A stretch of DNA of 64,000 nt from Gammaproteobacteria bacterium (GTDB lineage: Bacteria > Pseudomonadota > Gammaproteobacteria > UBA6429 > Thiohalophilaceae): assembly GCA_016194635.1 (NCBI GenBank), contig JACQBC010000032.1, positions 1-64,000 on the forward strand, written 5' to 3'. Positions within the stretch are counted from its first letter, which is position 1. Each line of letters starts with the position of its first letter. The notes below the pieces were generated by a model. That model was not told the DNA's origin, ran no database searches, and was given only the letters and a program-made list of their open reading frames with translations. The position numbers were made by a program, and so were the translations under genes. This document shows, piece after piece, positions 9,416 through 22,784 of the stretch.

Positions 9416-11344
9416 GTGATCGTGCCCCGAAGCTTACCGGTTTTTATCCTCTGCCTGATCTGCCTGATGAACACGTCGAGCAGTCACGCCGCGGCACAGC
9501 CTGAGCAGCGTCTGCGCGATTATCTGGATCGCGCCCGACATGATCAGCTGGCCTCTTCCGAGCAATGGTTCAGCCTTGTACATTACCGTCCGAACCACCT
9601 CCGTCCCGGTGTGACGAGTTTTGTCACCGATCCGCGTTTCTTTCTGGCCGCCCGCGGCAACACCGATCCGGCCGCGGAGCTCACCGCGACCATCCTCGCC
9701 CTGTTTCAACCACTGGGGACAATAGCCCCTGATCAACACGCGCAATGCCGCTTTATCGCGCGGTTTCATTGGTTACAATCCGCATTGGCGATTCAGGCGG
9801 GTGATCTGCCGACGATACCGTGCGGAGAGTATGCGCGATGGTATAACACCATCCACCCGGCCAGCATTACCCTGGTTTTTCCTGCCGCATACATTAATAA
9901 TCCCTCGTCGATGTTCGGCCATACCTTCTTACGTGTCGACCCGCCACCCCAGGCCGCGAACACTCCCCTTAGCAGTTATTCGATCAGCTACGCCGCGGCC
10001 ACCACCGAATTCAACGGCTTGATCTTCGCCATTAAAGGATTGAGCGGGGGTTATCCAGGGTATTTCAGCATTCAGCCCTATTATGAAAAAGTAAATGAAT
10101 ACAACGATCTCGAAAACCGCGATGTTTGGGAATATTCGCTGAATTTCACCGCAGCCGAAGTACAACGCGTGATGCAACACACCTGGGAATTACACAATGT
10201 TTATTTTGATTATTATTTTCTAGACGAGAATTGTTCGTTTCAACTGTTGGGGTTATTAGATGTCGCCCGGCCCGGCATGCGGCTGACGGCGGACTTTCCC
10301 TTGGGCGTGATTCCGGCGGATACCGTGCGCTCAATACTACGTCAGCCTGGATTATTAAAAACCACCTATTACCGGCCCTCCAGCCGCAGCAATCTGGCGT
10401 ACTGGTTAGCCGCGCTGCCCGAACCGCAGCAGGATTGGATCTATGATTACACTTTTAATCACGCCACGTTAACCGATCCCGTATTCACCGCCCTTACACC
10501 GGTTCAACAGGCGGTAGTGACCGATGTGGGCTACGCCAATGTTCAATATCAATACCGGCGCCGACGTCTGCCGCGGACTCAAAGCGCGCCCAAATCCTTG
10601 GAATTGCTCACCTATCGCAGCCACCTGGCCAACAACACGGTGCTGGCGCCGGTCCCGGTGCCGGTGACACGGCCGGATCAAGGACATTTATCGTCACGGG
10701 TGGGGATTGGGGCGGGACTAAACGCGGGGCATTCGTTTGCACAACTGCAGTGGCGCCCTGCGTACCATGATGTGCTGGACAATGATCAAGGCCATGTGGC
10801 CGGCGCGCAAATCAATTTTCTTGCCTTAGCCGTACGCTTTAACAGCTTAAATCACACCGAACTCGAAAAACTAACCTTCATTGACTTATTGTCCATCACC
10901 CCCACCTCGCGCTTCTTTCCCGCGCTCTCTTGGCACTTCGATACCGGGTTTGAACGTGTTGTGATTGATTCCGCGACACAACGGCGTTTGGCCTATACCC
11001 TCAACGCGGGCTTGGGTTATACCTATGGCATTACAACCGCGCTGCGAGGCTATGGTTTTGTGGACGGTGGCCTGGTGCTACACCCTGCTTACAGCCATGA
11101 TCTGGCGATGGGTGCGGGACTCCGTGTGGGCCTGTTGTGGCAAGTCCAGCCGCAATGGAAGATGCAACTCCAAGGTCGTGCGCTTGATTTGAGTTATCAT
11201 GACCAGCGTGTGTTACAAACCTGGCAACTGATCCAAAATATCTCCTTGGATCGCGACCATGCGCTGCGTCTGTCTTGGCAACGCAGTGGTACAAAGGATC
11301 AGCTTCAAACGGAAACCCTGCTCGCATGGTTGTATTATTTTTGA
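9416..11344 (+). CDS. DUF4105 (Lnb N-terminal-type) envelope protein with C-terminal barrel-like region
   Basis: The 642-residue exported protein has a signal peptide at residues about 1-26. The N-terminal half carries the DUF4105 core: FPAAYINNPSSMFGHTFLR, GYPGYFSIQPYYEKV, and DENCSFQLL, with conserved His and Cys that resemble a papain/NlpC-like catalytic pair. The C-terminal 240 residues are beta-rich with aromatic strand ends and finish in WLYYF, which suggests an outer-membrane barrel or surface association. The GTG start lacks a good ribosome-binding site; a second GTG six bases downstream is an alternative. The substrate is unknown. Confidence 0.82.
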   Translation: MIVPRSLPVFILCLICLMNTSSSHAAAQPEQRLRDYLDRARHDQLASSEQWFSLVHYRPNHLRPGVTSFVTDPRFFLAARGNTDPAAELTATILALFQPLGTIAPDQHAQCRFIARFHWLQSALAIQAGDLPTIPCGEYARWYNTIHPASITLVFPAAYINNPSSMFGHTFLRVDPPPQAANTPLSSYSISYAAATTEFNGLIFAIKGLSGGYPGYFSIQPYYEKVNEYNDLENRDVWEYSLNFTAAEVQRVMQHTWELHNVYFDYYFLDENCSFQLLGLLDVARPGMRLTADFPLGVIPADTVRSILRQPGLLKTTYYRPSSRSNLAYWLAALPEPQQDWIYDYTFNHATLTDPVFTALTPVQQAVVTDVGYANVQYQYRRRRLPRTQSAPKSLELLTYRSHLANNTVLAPVPVPVTRPDQGHLSSRVGIGAGLNAGHSFAQLQWRPAYHDVLDNDQGHVAGAQINFLALAVRFNSLNHTELEKLTFIDLLSITPTSRFFPALSWHFDTGFERVVIDSATQRRLAYTLNAGLGYTYGITTALRGYGFVDGGLVLHPAYSHDLAMGAGLRVGLLWQVQPQWKMQLQGRALDLSYHDQRVLQTWQLIQNISLDRDHALRLSWQRSGTKDQLQTETLLAWLYYF

Positions 11345-12189
11345 TTCAGCGCTACCGGGCGGGTTTACTGGGGATCCTGGCGATCACAGCGCTGCACGGC
11401 TGCAGCGCACTGCTGTTTCAACCGCAAGCAACCCTCTACCGCACTCCGCAACAACTCCACTTGTCCAGCGAGGAGGTGTATTTTAACTCCGAGGGTTTGC
11501 GTCTGCACGGTTGGTGGTTACCCGCCACGCCACCGGCCCGGGGTAGCGTGGTGTTTTTACACGGTAACGCCGAAAACATCAGCACCCATATCGCCAGCGT
11601 GTATTGGCTACCTTCGCAGGGGTATAACGTGTTTTTGTTTGATTACCGTGGCTATGGCTTGTCGCAAGGCCGGCCTGATCTCCCCGGCGTGCACCATGAT
11701 TTTGAAGCGGCGTTGCAGTATGTATTCTCCCGTCCCGCCACCGATCACCGGCGCGTATTTGTGTTCGGTCAAAGCCTAGGAGGTGCGATAGCCACCGTAG
11801 GCGTGGCCCATTCAGCGTGGAAATCCCACCTCTGCGGGCTGGTGGTTGAGGCGGCGTTCAGCAGTTACCGCGGTATCGCGCGTGAGAAGCTCCATGATTT
11901 TTGGCTGACCTGGCCCTTGTACATCCCTCTGTCCTACGCCATGTCGGACGAGTATCGGCCCCTGGAGGCGATCAAGCAGATCAGCCCGCTACCCGTGTTG
12001 ATTATCCATAGCCAATCTGATGAGGTAATCCCCTACCACCACGGGGTGGATCTGTTTAACGCCGCGCGCGAACCCAAAACCCTGTGGACCCTACACGATG
12101 TTCGGCATATCCATGCCTTCGCCGATCCGGCCAACCAGGAGCGCTTGCTGCATTATTTATCCCAGATCGACTGCGACCCGCCGCCCTGA
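11341..12189 (+). CDS. Lipoprotein alpha/beta hydrolase
   Basis: Serine hydrolase fold with oxyanion segment FLHGNAEN, nucleophile GQSLGGA, acid SQSDEVIP and histidine HIHAFAD. The N-terminus (RYRAGLLGILAITALHGC) is a lipoprotein signal with lipobox LHGC, so the enzyme should be anchored in the envelope. The frame is open further upstream. I prefer the TTG at 11341, which overlaps the DUF4105 stop by four bases; the ATG at 11326 is also possible. It resembles BEM46/YfhR-type hydrolases of unknown substrate. It is probably co-transcribed with the DUF4105 gene. Confidence 0.85.
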   Translation: MIQRYRAGLLGILAITALHGCSALLFQPQATLYRTPQQLHLSSEEVYFNSEGLRLHGWWLPATPPARGSVVFLHGNAENISTHIASVYWLPSQGYNVFLFDYRGYGLSQGRPDLPGVHHDFEAALQYVFSRPATDHRRVFVFGQSLGGAIATVGVAHSAWKSHLCGLVVEAAFSSYRGIAREKLHDFWLTWPLYIPLSYAMSDEYRPLEAIKQISPLPVLIIHSQSDEVIPYHHGVDLFNAAREPKTLWTLHDVRHIHAFADPANQERLLHYLSQIDCDPPP

Positions 12190-15767
<3,578 letters not shown>

Positions 15768-15781
15768 GGGCGGGCATTGAC

Positions 15782-16882
15782 TTAAAGACGCATCGGCATA
15801 ATAACGTAGCGGCTAGAGATGTCGTTAACACCGTGTACCAAGCAGCTGTGGTGGGTGTCGGTAAAGTGCACCACCACCTCATCCTGCCGAATCGCAGCCA
15901 GAGCATCGAGAAAATAACTGATGTTAAAACCGATTTCGACATCTTCGCCGCTGTACATGACCTCCATTTCCTCTTCGGCTTCTTCTTGCTCGGGGTTGTG
16001 AACCGAAGCCTTCAACAGATTCTTGGTCAGCTGCAGCCGCATACTGCGGAATTTTTCATTCGATAACACCGCTATCCTGGTAAACACTTGGTGCAAGGCC
16101 TGGCGATTGACCTGCATCGACTTGTTCGTATGCTTAGGTACCACCTGGTCATAATCGGGAAATTTTCCGTCGATCAACTTCGTTGTAAAAATAACCTGCG
16201 GTAAACGCACGCGCAAATGGTTGGAACTCAGCTGCAAAGTGATTTTATCCTCGGTGGTTTCCAATAAACGTAGTAACTCTGTCACGCCCTTGCGCGGAAT
16301 GATCGCTTGCACCGGCACGCTAACTCCAGTGGCCAGGGTGAGCTGGCTATACGCCAGACGGTGGCCGTCGGTGGCCACCGCCGTGACACGCTCGGGATGG
16401 ACATCCAGTAACAACCCGTTGAGGTAATACCGTACGTCTTGTTGCGCCATTGCAAATTGAGTTTGATCAATAAGGCTCTTGAGCTGAGATTGGCTTAATA
16501 GCAGCTCGGTCTGGGCGCTGGCGGTTTCAATCTCAGGGAAATCCGCCGCCGGCAAGGTTGCGAGGGTAAAGCGGCTCCGTCCGGAACGGATCACGGCCTT
16601 GTCTTTATCCACGCTCAGATCAAGTTCGGCCAATTCAGGCAGAGAACGGCACAGATCTAGAAATTTTCGCGCCGGTAGGGTGGTATCGCCGTCATGGGGG
16701 GTGGTGATCGGCAATGTAACGATCATTTCAACTTCGAGATCCGTTCCGGTCAAGGTCAAGTACTCGCTATTAACCCGCAGCAGTGCGTTGGCGAGAATAG
16801 GATTGTTTTGCCGCCGTTCAACGACGTTCGTGACGATTTGCAAGGGTTTTAATAGCAGTTCGCGCGATACCTTTAATTTCAT
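15782..16882 (-). CDS. dnaN: DNA polymerase III beta subunit (sliding clamp)
   Basis: The 366-residue processivity clamp encircles DNA as a dimer and tethers polymerase III. The N-terminus MKLKVSRELLLKPLQIV, NPILANALL, YYLNGLLLDV, ATDGHRLA and the C-terminus YVIMPMRL are all characteristic. The three repeated clamp domains are complete. The interval to dnaA is about 230 bp and unusually AT-rich near this gene's start. Confidence 0.97.
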   Translation of the reverse strand: MKLKVSRELLLKPLQIVTNVVERRQNNPILANALLRVNSEYLTLTGTDLEVEMIVTLPITTPHDGDTTLPARKFLDLCRSLPELAELDLSVDKDKAVIRSGRSRFTLATLPAADFPEIETASAQTELLLSQSQLKSLIDQTQFAMAQQDVRYYLNGLLLDVHPERVTAVATDGHRLAYSQLTLATGVSVPVQAIIPRKGVTELLRLLETTEDKITLQLSSNHLRVRLPQVIFTTKLIDGKFPDYDQVVPKHTNKSMQVNRQALHQVFTRIAVLSNEKFRSMRLQLTKNLLKASVHNPEQEEAEEEMEVMYSGEDVEIGFNISYFLDALAAIRQDEVVVHFTDTHHSCLVHGVNDISSRYVIMPMRL

Positions 16883-17112
16883 AAGAGTGACAATCCTAAG
16901 TATTTAACACAGTTTAAATATCTTTATAGTTATTATTACTAGAGAGAGTGATTTCTGTTAGTAACAGGGTTTTTGTGTACTGTATCAAGCAGTTGTTTCC
17001 CGTCTAAGGCTCTGTATAGAACTTCGATAGGCTGTGGTCAGGCCAAGGATGAACTGTGGATAAGTTTTCATCCCAGCGGTATACCCAGCTTATCCCCACG
17101 TTATCCCAAGCC
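16883..17112. other. dnaA-dnaN intergenic region: candidate oriC (A)
   Basis: The interval contains a consensus DnaA box on the minus strand (TGTGGATAA, 17055-17063) and two one-mismatch copies in a row (TTATCCCCA and TTATCCCAA, about 17090-17109). A stretch of about 50 bp near 16895-16945 is strongly AT-rich and could serve as an unwinding element. It also carries the dnaN promoter. Clustered boxes beside an AT-rich tract are what oriC needs, but the second candidate lies on the other side of dnaA. Confidence 0.5.
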
Positions 17113-18444
17113 TCATGTACTGAGCACACGCAGCAGATTAGCATAGTCCTCGGACATACGCAGATCCGCGTCACGCAACTCCCCTATCTTACGGCACGCA
17201 TGGATCACGGTGGTATGATCACGGCCCCCAAACGCATCCCCAATTTCAGGCAAGCTGTGGTTGGTGAGTTCCTTGCACAACGACATGGCCAATTGACGCG
17301 GCCGAGCCAGGGAACGGTTGCGGCGCTTGGATAAAATATCCGCGACCCGGATTTTATAATACTCCGCGACGGTTTTTTGGATGTTCTCGATCGTCACCAG
17401 TTTGTCTTGCAGGGCTAATAAATCCCGCAAGGCGTCTTTAGCAAATTCCATGGTAATCGGCCGTCCGGTGAATTGCGCGTTGGCGATCACACGGCGCAGG
17501 GCGCCCTCCAACTCGCGAATATTGGAACGGATCCGTTTGCCGATAAAAAAAGCGACATCGTCAGGAAGATCGATCGAGGCCTGTTGCGCCTTGTTCTTGA
17601 GGATCGCCACCCGGGTTTCTAATTCCGGGGGTTCAATCATCACCGTCAGACCCCAACCAAAACGTGACTTTAAGCGATCCTCCAAGCCATCGACTTCCTT
17701 GGGATAACGGTCACAGGTGAGGATGACCTGTTGTTGACCTTCCAACAAGGCGTTAAAGGTATGGAAAAATTCTTCTTGCGAGCGCTCCTTGCCGGCGAAA
17801 AATTGAATGTCGTCGATCAGCAGGGCGTCCACCGATCGATAATGACGTTTAAATTCATCGATAGTGTTGTGCTGCAATGCCTTGACCATGTCCGCCACGA
17901 AGCGCTCGGAGTGTAGATACACCACCTTGGCGGTGGGTTTGGAACGAACAATTTCATGGCCGATGGCATGGATTAAATGGGTTTTACCCAATCCTACCCC
18001 GCCATAGACAAACAACGGGTTATAAGCCCGGCCCGGGTTCTCGGCAATTTGCAGGGAGGCCGCTCGGGCCAGTTGGTTTGATTTACCTTCAACGAAGGTG
18101 TCAAAAGTGTAGGTTGGATTCAAGCTACTGTTTTTAAGCACGGTAGGTTCGGGGCCGCCGCTGCTGGGAGCAAGCTCCCGCACCCGTGGTGCCAACGGTG
18201 TTTTCGCTGTACCGATCTCGATACGCAAGCTAGGCGGGTGATCGCTGATGCCCAACAATATTTCGCTGATGCGGCTTAAAAAGCGATCAATGATCTTGTC
18301 CTTGACGAAACGGTTCGGCGCCAGCAAACGCAATTCGCTCGCGTCGGTAACAGCATGTAATGGGCGGATCCAGGTGTTGAACTGTTGCGGCGACAGTTCG
18401 CGTTCCAGTTGCGCAACACAGGCATCCCATAGTGATGTGCTCAC
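17113..18444 (-). CDS. dnaA: Chromosomal replication initiator DnaA
   Basis: The 443-residue AAA+ initiator melts oriC. Domain I ([25 protein letters not shown]) is at the N-terminus, followed by a linker of about 50 residues. The AAA+ core has Walker [14 protein letters not shown], Walker [10 protein letters not shown] and the arginine-finger region LKSRFGWGL. Domain IV has the DnaA-box-binding signature [15 protein letters not shown]. The start is a GTG preceded by GAGGAAATCAAG. It is transcribed away from rpmH. Confidence 0.98.
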   Translation of the reverse strand: MSTSLWDACVAQLERELSPQQFNTWIRPLHAVTDASELRLLAPNRFVKDKIIDRFLSRISEILLGISDHPPSLRIEIGTAKTPLAPRVRELAPSSGGPEPTVLKNSSLNPTYTFDTFVEGKSNQLARAASLQIAENPGRAYNPLFVYGGVGLGKTHLIHAIGHEIVRSKPTAKVVYLHSERFVADMVKALQHNTIDEFKRHYRSVDALLIDDIQFFAGKERSQEEFFHTFNALLEGQQQVILTCDRYPKEVDGLEDRLKSRFGWGLTVMIEPPELETRVAILKNKAQQASIDLPDDVAFFIGKRIRSNIRELEGALRRVIANAQFTGRPITMEFAKDALRDLLALQDKLVTIENIQKTVAEYYKIRVADILSKRRNRSLARPRQLAMSLCKELTNHSLPEIGDAFGGRDHTTVIHACRKIGELRDADLRMSEDYANLLRVLST

Positions 18445-18670
18445 CTTGATTTCCTCTTTGATTATGTAATTTTGGTTTGCCAGATCCCAGCGCTGGGACC
18501 GGCAAGTCTACGATCTCTCGCGGCACTTATCCACAACAGGATAAACAGGTTATGGCACAACGAGTTAGCAAAGTATTTGGGATAATACAGTTGACAATAT
18601 ACGGGCTTAACAGTAACCTTGCCGCCTTTTCAAGCAACCAGCATCAACGCTTACAGCCTGCGGAATCGCC
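18445..18670. other. dnaA-rpmH intergenic region: candidate oriC (B) and divergent promoters
   Basis: The interval between the two divergent units contains a consensus DnaA box (TTATCCACA, about 18527-18535), then GGATAAACA and further AT-rich sequence including the rpmH promoter. In Pseudomonas and relatives oriC lies between dnaA and rpmH, so this is the positional favourite. Only one perfect box is visible, however, fewer than expected of a full origin. Confidence 0.45.
18591..18619 (+). promoter_or_regulatory. Sigma70 promoter of rpmH-rnpA
   Basis: A perfect -35 (TTGACA, 18591-18596), a 17-bp spacer and a -10-like TAACCT (18614-18619) lie about 50 bp upstream of rpmH, the expected place for this strongly expressed ribosomal-protein gene. 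Confidence 0.6.
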
Positions 18671-18808
18671 ATGAAACGGACATATCAACCCAGTAAAATT
18701 AAACGCAAACGCGTGCACGGTTTTCGTCAGCGTAAAAGCACCAAAGGCGGTCGCAAGGTCATGAGTCGACGCCGCGCCAAAGGTCGCAAACGTTTAACCC
18801 CGGCGTGA
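18671..18808 (+). CDS. rpmH: 50S ribosomal protein L34
   Basis: The 45-residue, very basic protein begins [18 protein letters not shown] and continues with the conserved R[11 protein letters not shown] and [10 protein letters not shown] segments, diagnostic of L34. It is a component of the large ribosomal subunit. The gene is complete. Its stop codon overlaps a GTG start of rnpA (GTGA), the compact arrangement common in gammaproteobacteria. Confidence 0.98.
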   Translation: MKRTYQPSKIKRKRVHGFRQRKSTKGGRKVMSRRRAKGRKRLTPA

Positions 18809-19179
18809 CACCTACGACGAGTGACGTGAGCCGGTTTACGCGCCAGCAACGTTTAACTCAAGCCAATGAGTTCACTACGGTATTCAACCACGGTCTGCGG
18901 CTCGGGGATCGGCAATTACAGCTGTTATGCTGGTCTAATAACCGGGTTGAGGCGCGCTTAGGCTTGGTCATCGGCAAAAAATACCTGCGCCGAGCGGTGG
19001 ATCGTAATCGCCTCAAGCGCCAAATCCGCGAGAGCTTCCGCGGGCAACAAACACGGTTGAAAGGCTTAGACATCGTGGTCGTATTGCGCGCCGATCTGGC
19101 CGCGAAAACCAATGCGCAGTTACGCCAGCAACTTCAGCAAGGTTGGGAGCAAGTAGTACAACGATGCGCCACGTGTTAA
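18805..19179 (+). CDS. rnpA: Ribonuclease P protein component
   Basis: Protein cofactor of RNase P, which trims the 5' leader of tRNA precursors. The RNR signature is [19 protein letters not shown]; the N-terminal [11 protein letters not shown] and GLVIGKKY segments are also family-typical. The start is uncertain: the GTG at 18805 overlaps the rpmH stop by four bases, while the GTG at 18826 ([10 protein letters not shown]) gives the more usual N-terminus. The C-terminus overlaps yidD. Confidence 0.93.
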   Translation: MTPTTSDVSRFTRQQRLTQANEFTTVFNHGLRLGDRQLQLLCWSNNRVEARLGLVIGKKYLRRAVDRNRLKRQIRESFRGQQTRLKGLDIVVVLRADLAAKTNAQLRQQLQQGWEQVVQRCATC

Positions 19180-19385
19180 TCGGTCTGATCCGCGTCTACC
19201 GCCTGCTGCTCAGCCCCTTTCTCGGACAGCACTGCCGCTTCACGCCCAGCTGTTCAGAATACGCCATGGAATCACTGCAACGTTTTGGTGCCGGACGCGG
19301 TGGTTGGATGGCGTTGCGACGCGTAGCGCGTTGTCACCCCTGGCACGCGGGTGGATATGATCCAGTGCCGCCCAAACAAGAGTAA
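19164..19385 (+). CDS. yidD: Membrane protein insertion efficiency factor YidD
   Basis: The 73-residue protein has the family signature [19 protein letters not shown] followed by [16 protein letters not shown] and [14 protein letters not shown]. It is a small peripheral inner-membrane protein that assists YidC/Sec-dependent insertion. I take the ATG at 19164 (MRHVLIG), which overlaps rnpA by 16 bp; the frame could be extended to a TTG at 19143 but homologues begin near the ATG. yidC starts 9 bp after its stop. Confidence 0.94.
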   Translation: MRHVLIGLIRVYRLLLSPFLGQHCRFTPSCSEYAMESLQRFGAGRGGWMALRRVARCHPWHAGGYDPVPPKQE

Positions 19386-19394
19386 CCCGTCGTT

Positions 19395-21134
19395 ATGGAA
19401 CAAAATCGTACCCTGATTATTTTATTGCTGTGTTTTGTCACCTACCTGTTGTACGTTGAATGGCAAAAAGATTACGCTCCTAAGCCGGTTGTAACGGCTC
19501 CCGCCGCGAGCGGCGGCCATGCGGCCATGCCCACACTTACCCCGAGCACGCAAATGCCCGCGGCGACCCCCACCACCAACGGCGCAGGCCTGCCCGCGGT
19601 GTCGCCAACTGCGCTGCCCGCAGCGCTGCAAGGGCAACGGATCCAAATCAACACCGATGTGTACCGGGCGCAGATTGATACCTTGGGCGGCGACCTGAGC
19701 GAAGTGGATTTGACTCACTATCCGGTGCATTTCAAAAAGAAAAATGAACCGTTTCGTTTGATGGAAACCACTCCGCAACGGTTTTTTGTGGCGCAATCGG
19801 GCTGGCATTTGCAGGATGATCCCGATAACCATACGGTGCCGGGATCACACACGATCTATTCGAGTGAAAAAACCGAGTATAAATTAACCCAGGGCGACAA
19901 GGATTTACAGGTTGATCTGCACTGGAAAAATCCCGCCGGGGTTGAATTCATCAAGCGCTATGTGTTTCACCGCGACAGTTATGTAATCGATGTAAAACAT
20001 ATCGTGACAAACCTTTCGGATAAGGGCTTCAAGGCGGATTTATATTTACGCTTACAGCGCAGCGCGCCGGAAAAAACCAACGGGTTTTTTATGCTGCCGA
20101 TTTTTGTGGGGCCGGTTTATTACAGTCCGGATCAAAAATACCACAAGATTAAATTCAGCGATATCGACGAGGTTAAAACCCCAGGGGTAAAAGATGCGAT
20201 CAACCGCGATATCAGCGGCGGTTGGGCGGCGGTGATTGAACAGTTTTTTGTCGGCGCGTGGATCCCCGACCCCAAGCAAAGTTATAAATATTTCACCTCC
20301 AAGGTGGATGACAACAGCCATCGCTACATGATCGGGATGGTGACAGAGCAAGACCTTGCCCCTGGGCAGCACAACGCCGAGGACACGGCGCGGTTATACG
20401 TAGGCCCCAAATTGCAAAATCAGCTGGCCGCGATCGCGCCGGGCTTAGAACTCAGTGTTGATTACGGTTGGTTAACCTTTATCTCCAAACCGTTGTTCTG
20501 GGGCTTGGATCACATCAATCGTTTGGTGCACAACTGGGGTTGGTCGATCATTTTATTAACGATATTGATCAAACTGGTGTTTTATAAGTTATCCGAAACC
20601 AGTTACCGCTCGATGGCCAATATGAAACGCGTCGCCCCGCGAATGCAAGCCATGAAGGAACGCTATGGCGACGACAAGGCCAAACTGCAGCAGGCGATGA
20701 TGGAGCTGTACAAAACCGAGAAGATCAATCCGCTGGGCGGCTGTCTGCCAATCGTGATCCAAATCCCGGTTTTTATGGGTTTATATTACGTTTTGATCGA
20801 AAGCGTGGAATTACGCCAGGCGCCGTGGATTTTTTGGATCGAAGACCTATCCCTCATGGATCCGTATTTTGTTTTACCGATCATCATGGGGATCACCATG
20901 GTGATTCAACAAAAACTCAACCCCGCGCCGGTGGATCCCCTGCAGGCCAAGATCATGATGGTATTGCCCTTGATGTTTACCGTCATGTTCGCCGTCTTCC
21001 CCGCCGGTTTGGTCTTGTACTGGGTGGTGAATAACGTGTTGTCGATCACCCAGCAGTGGTACATTACCAATCATGTGATCCGCGAAGAAAAACACACGGC
21101 CGGGCACCATGGCCATAAGCCCAAACAAGACTAA
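19395..21134 (+). CDS. yidC: Membrane protein insertase YidC
   Basis: The 579-residue Gram-negative YidC/Oxa1 insertase has an N-terminal anchor (RTLIILLLCFVTYLLYVEW), a Pro/Ala/Thr-rich linker (about residues 30-80) and a large periplasmic beta domain (about 80-340). The conserved five-helix core holds KPLFWGLDHINRLVHNWGWSII, the positively charged groove region MANMKRVAPRMQAMKERYG, and NPLGGCLPIVIQIPVFMGLYYVL. The basic His/Lys-rich tail (EEKHTAGHHGHKPKQD) may contact ribosomes. It folds and inserts inner-membrane proteins with or without SecYEG. Confidence 0.97.
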   Translation: MEQNRTLIILLLCFVTYLLYVEWQKDYAPKPVVTAPAASGGHAAMPTLTPSTQMPAATPTTNGAGLPAVSPTALPAALQGQRIQINTDVYRAQIDTLGGDLSEVDLTHYPVHFKKKNEPFRLMETTPQRFFVAQSGWHLQDDPDNHTVPGSHTIYSSEKTEYKLTQGDKDLQVDLHWKNPAGVEFIKRYVFHRDSYVIDVKHIVTNLSDKGFKADLYLRLQRSAPEKTNGFFMLPIFVGPVYYSPDQKYHKIKFSDIDEVKTPGVKDAINRDISGGWAAVIEQFFVGAWIPDPKQSYKYFTSKVDDNSHRYMIGMVTEQDLAPGQHNAEDTARLYVGPKLQNQLAAIAPGLELSVDYGWLTFISKPLFWGLDHINRLVHNWGWSIILLTILIKLVFYKLSETSYRSMANMKRVAPRMQAMKERYGDDKAKLQQAMMELYKTEKINPLGGCLPIVIQIPVFMGLYYVLIESVELRQAPWIFWIEDLSLMDPYFVLPIIMGITMVIQQKLNPAPVDPLQAKIMMVLPLMFTVMFAVFPAGLVLYWVVNNVLSITQQWYITNHVIREEKHTAGHHGHKPKQD

Positions 21135-21191
21135 GACAAAATCTCTCGGAATACGGGGACAGGGTTAGTCTGTTCCCTGCCAAGGTTGCTT

Positions 21192-22559
21192 ATGAACGAC
21201 ACCATTGCTGCTCAAGCCACCCCCAGCGGCCGAGGCGGTGTTGGGATCATTCGTGTCTCCGGACCAGGCAGTAGCGCGATTGCTCAGGCGGTATTGGGCA
21301 AACTACCCAAGCCACGTTACGCCGACTATCTTGCCTTCCGCGACAACCACGGCGCGGTGATCGACATCGGATTGGCCCTGTACTTCCCCGCCCCCCATTC
21401 GTTTACCGGCGAGGACGTGTTGGAGTTGCACGGTCACGGCGGGCCGGTCGTGATGGATCTATTGCTGGCCACTGTCATACAGCACGGCGCACGCCTGGCG
21501 CGTCCGGGTGAATTCTCCGAGCGGGCCTTTTACAATGACAAATTAGACCTCACCCAGGCCGAAGCGATCGCGGATCTCATTGAAGCCGGATCCGAACAAG
21601 CTGCACGCGCCGCCTTGCGTTCCCTGCAAGGCGAATTTTCGCGCGCCGTAAATCAGCTTGTCACGTTGATCACGGAATTACGCGTCTATGTGGAAGCGTC
21701 GATTGATTTCGCCGAAGAGAACATCGATTTTCTAAAGCAAGGGCAGGTACACGAACGCCTTAGCGCTCTGCAAGCGCAGCTGCGCGAGGTAAAACAACAA
21801 GCGCATCAAGGCAGTGTACTCAATGAGGGGATCCGCGTGGTATTGGCGGGCCAACCCAATGCTGGTAAATCCAGCGTGTTAAATGCCTTGGCGGGACACG
21901 AGGCGGCAATTGTTACCCCCGTGGCCGGCACCACCCGTGATCTGCTGCGCGAAGAAATCCAGCTGGAAGGCATGCCGCTGCATATCATTGATACCGCGGG
22001 CTTGCGCGACAGTAGCGATGTGGTGGAACAAGAAGGCATACGCCGCACCTGGCGCGCCATCGAGCGCGCGGATTGTGTGGTGCTCGTCGTTGATAATAAC
22101 CTCGGCTGGCAAGACGCCGATACCAAAATTTTGCAACAAGTACCGGTGCAACTGCCGGTGATTGTTGTGCATAATAAAATCGATCAGGATCAATGGGGTC
22201 AGACACCCATGATCTATCAAAGTCAACACGATCAAAAGAGTCAGACGCCTTTGGTCCATATCAAGTTGTCGGCACTCACCGGCGCGGGGATACCACTGTT
22301 AACCCAGCAACTCAAACAACAAGCGGGCTACAGCACTACCGGTAGCGGTAACTTCACCGCCCGCCGTCGCCACCTAAGCGCGCTCGAACAAACTGAACAA
22401 GCGCTGCGCCGCGCCGGGGTACAGACCGATCAACAGCAAGCCGAACTCGTTGCCGAAGAGCTCCGCCTAGCACAACAGGCCTTGGGTGAGATTACCGGCG
22501 CGGTGAGCAGCGACGATCTCTTGGGGAAAATCTTCGCGAGTTTTTGCATTGGCAAATAA
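21192..22559 (+). CDS. mnmE: tRNA modification GTPase MnmE (TrmE)
   Basis: GTPase that, with MnmG, installs the cmnm5/nm5 group on U34 of certain tRNAs. The N-terminal folate-binding domain begins [24 protein letters not shown]. The G domain has G1 [10 protein letters not shown]2 [10 protein letters not shown]3 DTAGLRDSS and G4 NKID. The C-terminus ends in FCIGK with the essential cysteine. I choose the ATG at 21192 over an upstream TTG. An unusual stretch of about 20 residues rich in Gln, Ser and Thr follows NKID, where most homologues have a shorter loop. Confidence 0.96.
   Translation: MNDTIAAQATPSGRGGVGIIRVSGPGSSAIAQAVLGKLPKPRYADYLAFRDNHGAVIDIGLALYFPAPHSFTGEDVLELHGHGGPVVMDLLLATVIQHGARLARPGEFSERAFYNDKLDLTQAEAIADLIEAGSEQAARAALRSLQGEFSRAVNQLVTLITELRVYVEASIDFAEENIDFLKQGQVHERLSALQAQLREVKQQAHQGSVLNEGIRVVLAGQPNAGKSSVLNALAGHEAAIVTPVAGTTRDLLREEIQLEGMPLHIIDTAGLRDSSDVVEQEGIRRTWRAIERADCVVLVVDNNLGWQDADTKILQQVPVQLPVIVVHNKIDQDQWGQTPMIYQSQHDQKSQTPLVHIKLSALTGAGIPLLTQQLKQQAGYSTTGSGNFTARRRHLSALEQTEQALRRAGVQTDQQQAELVAEELRLAQQALGEITGAVSSDDLLGKIFASFCIGK
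22188..22257. repeat. Tandem GTCAGAC-containing direct repeat inside mnmE
   Basis: Two related blocks of about 25 bp (around 22189 and 22231, each ATCAA-N3-4-GTCAGAC-N-CC) lie 42 bp apart, a multiple of three, and encode the local repeat GQTPM / SQTPL. The motif resembles the REP-like GGGGTCAGAC sequences scattered in many proteobacteria. It appears as an in-frame addition between the G4 and G5 elements of MnmE. Confidence 0.45.
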
Positions 22560-22784
22560 CCCGCGCGGAGAGCCGGTCGACTCGCCGCCGAATTAAGGCC
22601 GCGCCTATACCCGTAGCGCACCGTTGCCGGGCGGTACGCTGCGCTGGGGGCGTTATTTATACCGTCACCGCCTGGGTTGTCCGCGGGCACGGCCCCATGC
22701 ACAAGCCGCTACCGCCGGGAAAAATTGCGCGCGTATTTACGTCACGTGCAGCGCCGCAAGGCTAGACAGTAATCACGCCGCCGA

